Assembly (NCBI GenBank): GCA_022843265.1
Contig: JALHNZ010000009.1
Span: 1-64,000, forward strand
Direction: 5' to 3'
From: Gemmatimonadaceae bacterium
Lineage (GTDB): Bacteria > Gemmatimonadota > Gemmatimonadetes > Gemmatimonadales > Gemmatimonadaceae
DNA length: 64,000 bases
Below, one piece after another: positions 59,801-64,000 of this stretch. Each line of letters starts with the position of its first letter. The first letter of the stretch is position 1. Position numbers and translations under genes: made by a program. The notes below the pieces were generated by a model. It saw only the letters and a list, made by a program, of their open reading frames with translations. It made no database searches and was not told the DNA's origin.

Positions 59801-60578
59801 CATCACGGAGCGCGAGCTGTTCGGTCGTGCGAAGCCGGAGCGCATTGCGCGTATGGCGCAGCAGACGATCTGGCTTGTTGGCGACTATCTGTATCCCCAC
59901 CTTGCGCGTGCCGCGCGACTCGCGCTCGAGTACAGTCACGTGGGACGCATCATGTTGCTGACGCGCACGGCCGAGGCTGCGGCGCAAACGCAGGACTTGC
60001 TGCGCATTGTGCTTGGTAACGAGCGTGTGCACAGCATCGTGGTTGGTGACGATCTCGACGCGGGAATGGACGAGGCACTGCGTGTTGGTGGGCAACCGGC
60101 CGCGGTGGTGTCCACACCGTTCGAGCCGCTACCGCGCGAGCTCTTCAACGCGGATGGTTCGGCTGCGCTCGATGCGGCGGGCTTCGCATCACTTGTGGAA
60201 GAACACCTCACCCATCACTTCCGTGTCGCGCGCAAGGTGTCACTGTTTGACGACGTGCGACTGGTTCTGGTGTCTCCGGACGTACCAGTACACCCCACGC
60301 ACGCCGAGTTCGCGCTCGCAAACTTTGTCAAGACCACGTTGCACGCCCTCACCGCCACGCTCGGCGTGGAGAATGAGCGTCTCGTGCATAACGTGCCCGT
60401 CAATCAGATCAACCTCACGCGTCGCGTGCGCTCGGAAGAGCCGCGTGACGCCCGTGAGCAGGCGGAAGAACAGGAGCGTTTTGCCCACGCGGTGCTGCTC
60501 GCCAGCGCCCCGTTGCCGGATCAGGAAGACAGCCGGTACAGATCGCGTATTTACCGAGGCTTGGCCATCACCGTCTGA
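56880..60578 (+). CDS. mcr: malonyl-CoA reductase (bifunctional, 3-hydroxypropionate-forming), two fused SDR modules
   Basis: N-terminal SDR: LTGAAGNIGTQISRQLL, NNAGSAG, YVVPKAALNSFSKQLAAEIG. C-terminal SDR: LHLGKVALITGGSAGIGGQLARLL, INNAGVAGAEQMVVDM, NVSSYFGGEKYIAVPYPNRADYAVSKAGQRALTEN; terminus YRSRIYRGLAITV resembles Chloroflexus MCR. ATG at 56880 overlaps the pcs stop. Confidence 0.95.
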   Translation: MSETTPGTADRRRAPRGRLAGKVVLLTGAAGNIGTQISRQLLREGATLVMSGRDQARLDTAKAALREELHVPASRILTVVMDGAEPGQVRVGVEQVMAKAGRIDVLVNNAGSAGPKCRLHDVPFTAGELEALAEVGVHEKETVSAAARNLFGIAWNLVRACVPHMKAGSTIINVSTIFSRTQYYGRSAYVVPKAALNSFSKQLAAEIGPLGIRVNTVFPGPIRSERIRTVFSAMDKLRHVDDGTTAKENFDLMTLARSVDGAPPERTFPSVEDVANTIVFLSTDESAAYNGHNFEVTHGMRVRQESRSTWVSRPELRTVDGTGVRVLLAAGDQVKDALTVARVHAGCGAEVVLGLGSEEGVQAAQEALGASPGDERIRPVLLDRMRPDTVDSLFESLRHEDAIVHGAIIMPAFGAWRFRGRFTDASDSDVSTFIDGEIAGTMLLARALTVFWKDVEHELSMPPSIAFVTNGDDGAGNNYADVLRAATEELCRVWRDETEVQQASGERRFEEWSNQIIRWGNREPEEVPFAAGQSARLLYTRRRIRQVNLYLPLSIVRATGSRRSSFGWMENVMGLHLGKVALITGGSAGIGGQLARLLAIGGARVMLVARRADQLKEMRDSIVTELEDIGYYDAPDRVQCVADVDVADEASLRRAVDETLAAYGRVDYLINNAGVAGAEQMVVDMDVETWRNTLNANLVSNYSLIEKIVPIMKKQGSGYILNVSSYFGGEKYIAVPYPNRADYAVSKAGQRALTENLARFVGPEIQVNAIAPGPVDGDRLRGVGGKPGLFERRGKLILENRRLNSVYKAVIDALRAGAQVADLLALLQGNDVDAIATDEKAPAALRKLADSIRAESLAADTEASSGRFLMTRSIAQRLVARLRLGGRFLSLPQDAPQYDDAWLLAIPDAVEPFIDRDQIKREASKIGKGVLSMLHLRNMPGELEVALATVYFLADRAVSGETFQPSGGLHQERTITERELFGRAKPERIARMAQQTIWLVGDYLYPHLARAARLALEYSHVGRIMLLTRTAEAAAQTQDLLRIVLGNERVHSIVVGDDLDAGMDEALRVGGQPAAVVSTPFEPLPRELFNADGSAALDAAGFASLVEEHLTHHFRVARKVSLFDDVRLVLVSPDVPVHPTHAEFALANFVKTTLHALTATLGVENERLVHNVPVNQINLTRRVRSEEPRDAREQAEEQERFAHAVLLASAPLPDQEDSRYRSRIYRGLAITV

Positions 60579-60640
60579 TGGGACAGACCACGTAGTTTTC
60601 GGGGCGTTGCAATGCGAGCGGAGTCATTACTTTTCGCCAC

Positions 60641-61636
60641 ATGACAGACGTCGTTGCACTCGCCACTGAATTGCTCTCCATTGACTCGTCCACCGGCCGC
60701 GAACGCGAGGCGGTGGACGTCGTTGGCCGCTGGCTCGTTGCCCGGGGGTGGAACGTCACCCTGCAGGAAGTCGAGCCCGGCCGCAGTAATGTCTGGGCCA
60801 CGCGTGCTGGAGGCGGGGTCACGCTCTCCACGCATCTTGATACGGTGCCACCGTACATCGCGCCGCGTCTCGACGATGGCCGACTGTACGGGCGCGGTGC
60901 ATGCGACGCCAAGGGGATCGCGGCCGCGATGCTGGTGGCTGCGCAGCAGCTCGTGGACTCGGGAGAGGAACGCGTGGACCTGCTGTTTGTGGTCGGTGAA
61001 GAGAAGGGCTCGCCGGGCGCTCGTGCGGCGAACCGCCTGCCAGCTACCAGCCGGTGGTTGGTGAATGGTGAGCCCACGGAAAGCAAACTCGCATCAGGTG
61101 CGAAAGGCGCGCAGCGCGTGATTGTGCGTGTGCGCGGACGTGAAGCGCACTCGGCGTATCCAGAGTTTGGTAGCAGTGCGCTTGATCCGTTGCTCGCGCT
61201 GCTCCCGCAGGTGCGCGATCTCCCGCTGCCGAGCGACGCCGTGCTTGGTATGACGACCAGCAACATCGGTGTGCTGCGCGCGGGGACCGAAGCGAATGTG
61301 ATTCCGGGACTCGCCGAAGCGGAAATCATGATTCGCCTGGTTGGTGACGTGGCACCAGTCAAGAAAGTGTTTGAAGAGTGGGCCAAAGGCCGCGCCGAGT
61401 TGGAGTGGGGCTCGTTCATTCCCGCGCAGCGCTTTCACACGATCGATGGCTTTGACGTCGCACCGGTCGCGTTTACCACGGACATTCCACTGCTCAGCCG
61501 CTGGGGCACACCGCTGCTGTTTGGTCCGGGTTCGATTCACGTTGCGCACACGCCCGACGAGCACATTGCCGTTACCGAACTGCGAGACGCGGTGTCGGCG
61601 TACGTGCGCATCGTGGAGGCATTGCTCGCGACATGA
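60641..61636 (+). CDS. M20 family metallo-hydrolase (LysK/ArgE/DapE-like)
   Basis: LSTHLDTVPPYIAP, LYGRGACDAKGIAAAMLVAA, FVVGEEKGSPGARAAN; neighbours asd and lysC. Confidence 0.85.
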   Translation: MTDVVALATELLSIDSSTGREREAVDVVGRWLVARGWNVTLQEVEPGRSNVWATRAGGGVTLSTHLDTVPPYIAPRLDDGRLYGRGACDAKGIAAAMLVAAQQLVDSGEERVDLLFVVGEEKGSPGARAANRLPATSRWLVNGEPTESKLASGAKGAQRVIVRVRGREAHSAYPEFGSSALDPLLALLPQVRDLPLPSDAVLGMTTSNIGVLRAGTEANVIPGLAEAEIMIRLVGDVAPVKKVFEEWAKGRAELEWGSFIPAQRFHTIDGFDVAPVAFTTDIPLLSRWGTPLLFGPGSIHVAHTPDEHIAVTELRDAVSAYVRIVEALLAT

Positions 61637-62721
61637 ACACGCCTCACAAAATTCCGGTAGCAATCCTCGGTGCTACGGGCGCCGTCGGACAGGCGTTCAT
61701 TCGTCATCTTGCGGGACATCCGTGGTTTGAGATCGCAGAAGTCGCCGCGTCGGAGCGTTCGGCCGGGCGCCCGTATCGTGAGGCAGCGCGTTGGTTGGAA
61801 GGGGTGCTGCCGGATGATGTGGCTGCACTGACCGTGCAAGCATGCTCTCCCTCCCAGGTGACATCACCCATCGTTTTCTCGGCGCTCGATTCTGGCGTCG
61901 CGGGTGAGGTAGAGGCCGAGTTTGCGCGCGCTGGACGACTCGTGCTTTCCAATGCGAAGAACTATCGCATGGAAGCAGATGTACCGCTCGTGATTCCTGA
62001 AGTGAACGGTGACCATCTCGGCCTGCTGGCTACGCAGCAAGCGGTTCGTGGCTGGAGCGGCGCGATTGTCACCAATGCCAACTGCGCGGTGACGGTGATC
62101 GCCGCCGCGCTGGCACCGTTGCATGAGTTGTACACCGTGCAGAAAGTTGTCGCCGTCACCATGCAGGCGATTTCCGGTGCTGGGTATCCCGGCGTGCCGT
62201 CACTCGATATTCTCGGCAATGTCATTCCGTATATCGGCGATGAGGAGCCCAAGATCGAGACGGAACTTGGCAAGCTGCTCGGTCGCTTCACCGATGATCG
62301 CATCATCACCGCCCCGATTGCGGTCAGCGCCCATGCGAATCGTGTACCGGTCGAGCACGGGCACACCGTCTGCCTCACGGTCGGCTTTGAATCGGCACCC
62401 ACGGTTCATGAGGCAATGGAGGTGCTGCGCAACTGGCGCGGACACCCGTCGGTGCAGGGACTTCCGTCGGCTCCATTCCCCCCGATCGACGTGCGAGACG
62501 AACTCGATCGTCCGCAACCGCGCCGCGATGTCAACAATGGTCGTGGCATGACGATCACGGTTGGTCGTGTTCGCGAAGACGCCGTGATGGATCTGCGCAT
62601 GGTGGCGATGGCCCACAACGTGGTGCGTGGCGCGGCGGGTGGATCTGTGCTCAACGCTGAAATGTTGTTATCCACCGGTGTGCTGGATCGGGCAACCGGT
62701 GCCCTGCGAGTTGGTTCGTGA
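61633..62721 (+). CDS. asd: aspartate-semialdehyde dehydrogenase, archaeal/fungal-type
   Basis: VAILGATGAVGQAFIRHLAGHPWFEIAEVAASERSAGR, VTNANCAVT active-site Cys, MQAISGAGYPGVPS, DELDRPQPRRDV. Confidence 0.93.
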   Translation: MNTPHKIPVAILGATGAVGQAFIRHLAGHPWFEIAEVAASERSAGRPYREAARWLEGVLPDDVAALTVQACSPSQVTSPIVFSALDSGVAGEVEAEFARAGRLVLSNAKNYRMEADVPLVIPEVNGDHLGLLATQQAVRGWSGAIVTNANCAVTVIAAALAPLHELYTVQKVVAVTMQAISGAGYPGVPSLDILGNVIPYIGDEEPKIETELGKLLGRFTDDRIITAPIAVSAHANRVPVEHGHTVCLTVGFESAPTVHEAMEVLRNWRGHPSVQGLPSAPFPPIDVRDELDRPQPRRDVNNGRGMTITVGRVREDAVMDLRMVAMAHNVVRGAAGGSVLNAEMLLSTGVLDRATGALRVGS

Positions 62722-64000
62722 TTGTCTGCAAGTTTGGTGGCACATCGGTCGCTGACGCAGGGGCGATTGATCGCGCGGCGGGTATCGTAAAAGCCAAGCT
62801 TGATCGCGATCCGGTGGTGGTGGTATCGGCACTATCTGGCGTAACCAACGAGCTGCTTGAGGTCGCGCGACGCGCTGCCGCCGGAGACCTTCTGCTCGCG
62901 GTGACCAACGTGGAGACGTTGCGTGCGCGGCATCTCGCTGAGGCGCAGGCACTGATTGGCGACAGTGCCGAGTACGATGACATGGTGGCCGAAATCAGCG
63001 TAGGGTTCGATGAACTCGCGCATCTCGCCGAAGCGTTCAGCACACTTGGGTTCGTCACGCCTCGCTCGCTTGACGCGGTTGCGGCAATCGGCGAGGTCTT
63101 GTCGTCGCAGATGGTGGCGGCCGCGTTCCGGCATCGCGGTGTACCGGCGGAGTGGGTGGATGCGCGCACGGTGATGATCACCGACGATCACTTCACCCGT
63201 GCCGCGCCGAACGTGAATGCGATTGCCGCGGCGTCTCGCGAGCACATTCGTCCGCTCGTTGCACAGGGTAAGGTTCCTGTGCTCGGCGGGTTCATCGGCT
63301 CTACAACGGGCAACGTGACCACCACACTCGGTCGTGGTGGCTCCGACTATTCGGCGGCCTTGTTTGGTGCAGCGCTCGAGGCGGAAGCGATCGAAATCTG
63401 GACCGATGTAGACGGCATGCTGACTGCCGATCCGCGTGTCGTGCCAATGGCGCGCCTGATTGATCGCATTCGATTTGACGAAGCGGCCGAACTGGCATCG
63501 TTTGGCGCGAAGGTACTGCACCCAAGTACAATCGCGCCGGCAGTACAGCGTGGTATTCCCGTGTTCATTTTCAACTCGCGCCGGCCAGAAGGCACGGGCA
63601 CGATGATCGCGTTCGACGCACCGCGGCATCCGGTGCGCGCGATTGCGGGCAAGCGAAACACCACGCTCGTGAAACTGCGCACCACGCGCATGCTGCTCGC
63701 GCATGGGTTTTTGCGTTCGGTATTTGAAGTGTTCGAGCGGCATCGCACCTCGGTCGACGTCGTTGCCACATCAGAAGTGTCCATCTCTGTCACCCTTGAT
63801 GACCCCGCGCGACTCGACGACATCGTAGCCGATCTCTCGGTGTACGGCGATGTATCGGTCGAGCGATCACGCGGTATTGTGGCCATCGTGGGTGCCGGTC
63901 TTGCCGATGGCACGGCCACGCTCGCGGGCGCGCTGGCATCGCTCGGTGCGATCAGTGTGCATATGGCGTCGCTCAGTGCAACCGGGATCAACTTCACGTT
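62718..64000 (+). CDS. lysC: aspartate kinase, 3'-truncated by window edge
   Basis: Not in the ORF track (no stop in window). GTG at 62718: VIVCKFGGTSVADAGAIDRAAGIVKAKLDRDPVVVVSALSGVTNELLE; ACT-region sequence at the end. Confidence 0.92.
   Translation, partial: MIVCKFGGTSVADAGAIDRAAGIVKAKLDRDPVVVVSALSGVTNELLEVARRAAAGDLLLAVTNVETLRARHLAEAQALIGDSAEYDDMVAEISVGFDELAHLAEAFSTLGFVTPRSLDAVAAIGEVLSSQMVAAAFRHRGVPAEWVDARTVMITDDHFTRAAPNVNAIAAASREHIRPLVAQGKVPVLGGFIGSTTGNVTTTLGRGGSDYSAALFGAALEAEAIEIWTDVDGMLTADPRVVPMARLIDRIRFDEAAELASFGAKVLHPSTIAPAVQRGIPVFIFNSRRPEGTGTMIAFDAPRHPVRAIAGKRNTTLVKLRTTRMLLAHGFLRSVFEVFERHRTSVDVVATSEVSISVTLDDPARLDDIVADLSVYGDVSVERSRGIVAIVGAGLADGTATLAGALASLGAISVHMASLSATGINFT

Noticed and set aside
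1-64000. CRISPR arrays, phage, transposon or toxin-antitoxin/defence islands
   Set aside because: No spaced direct repeats, transposase, integrase, cas or recognisable defence genes seen in either strand.

Overview
This 64 kb, GC-rich, almost fully coding window is chromosomal. Its gene content (expanded SusC/Oar-like TonB receptor, gene order, protein flavour) looks Gemmatimonadota-like, but I infer that and have not proven it. Most of it is a conserved housekeeping backbone: obgE-dprA-hemW-hrcA-dnaJ-prmA-rsmE; rpsU-yqeY-mutS2-dnaG; recJ-rsmD-coaD-pta; a STAS/HATPase/SpoIIE partner-switching trio; rsmA; rex; infC-rpmI-rplT-pheS-pheT-zapA-rny; folD-xseA-xseB-ispA-dxs-nadK-recN; two tRNAs; and asd-lysC. 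The standout is a tightly coupled two-gene unit at 51400-60578. It encodes a 1827-aa trifunctional propionyl-CoA synthase (acyl-CoA synthetase + enoyl-CoA hydratase + MDR-type reductase) and a ~1232-aa bifunctional malonyl-CoA reductase (two SDR modules). These are the two hallmark fusion enzymes of the Chloroflexus 3-hydroxypropionate bi-cycle. Together they form a self-contained malonyl-CoA -> 3-hydroxypropionate -> propionyl-CoA module, joined by an ATGA stop/start overlap. Smaller observations include a probable non-canonical AUC start codon plus a terminator-like attenuator in front of infC, a near-perfect Rex operator in front of rex, an apparently leaderless hrcA promoter, a probably frameshifted lipoprotein gene, and several long perfect 3'-end hairpins lacking U-tracts.
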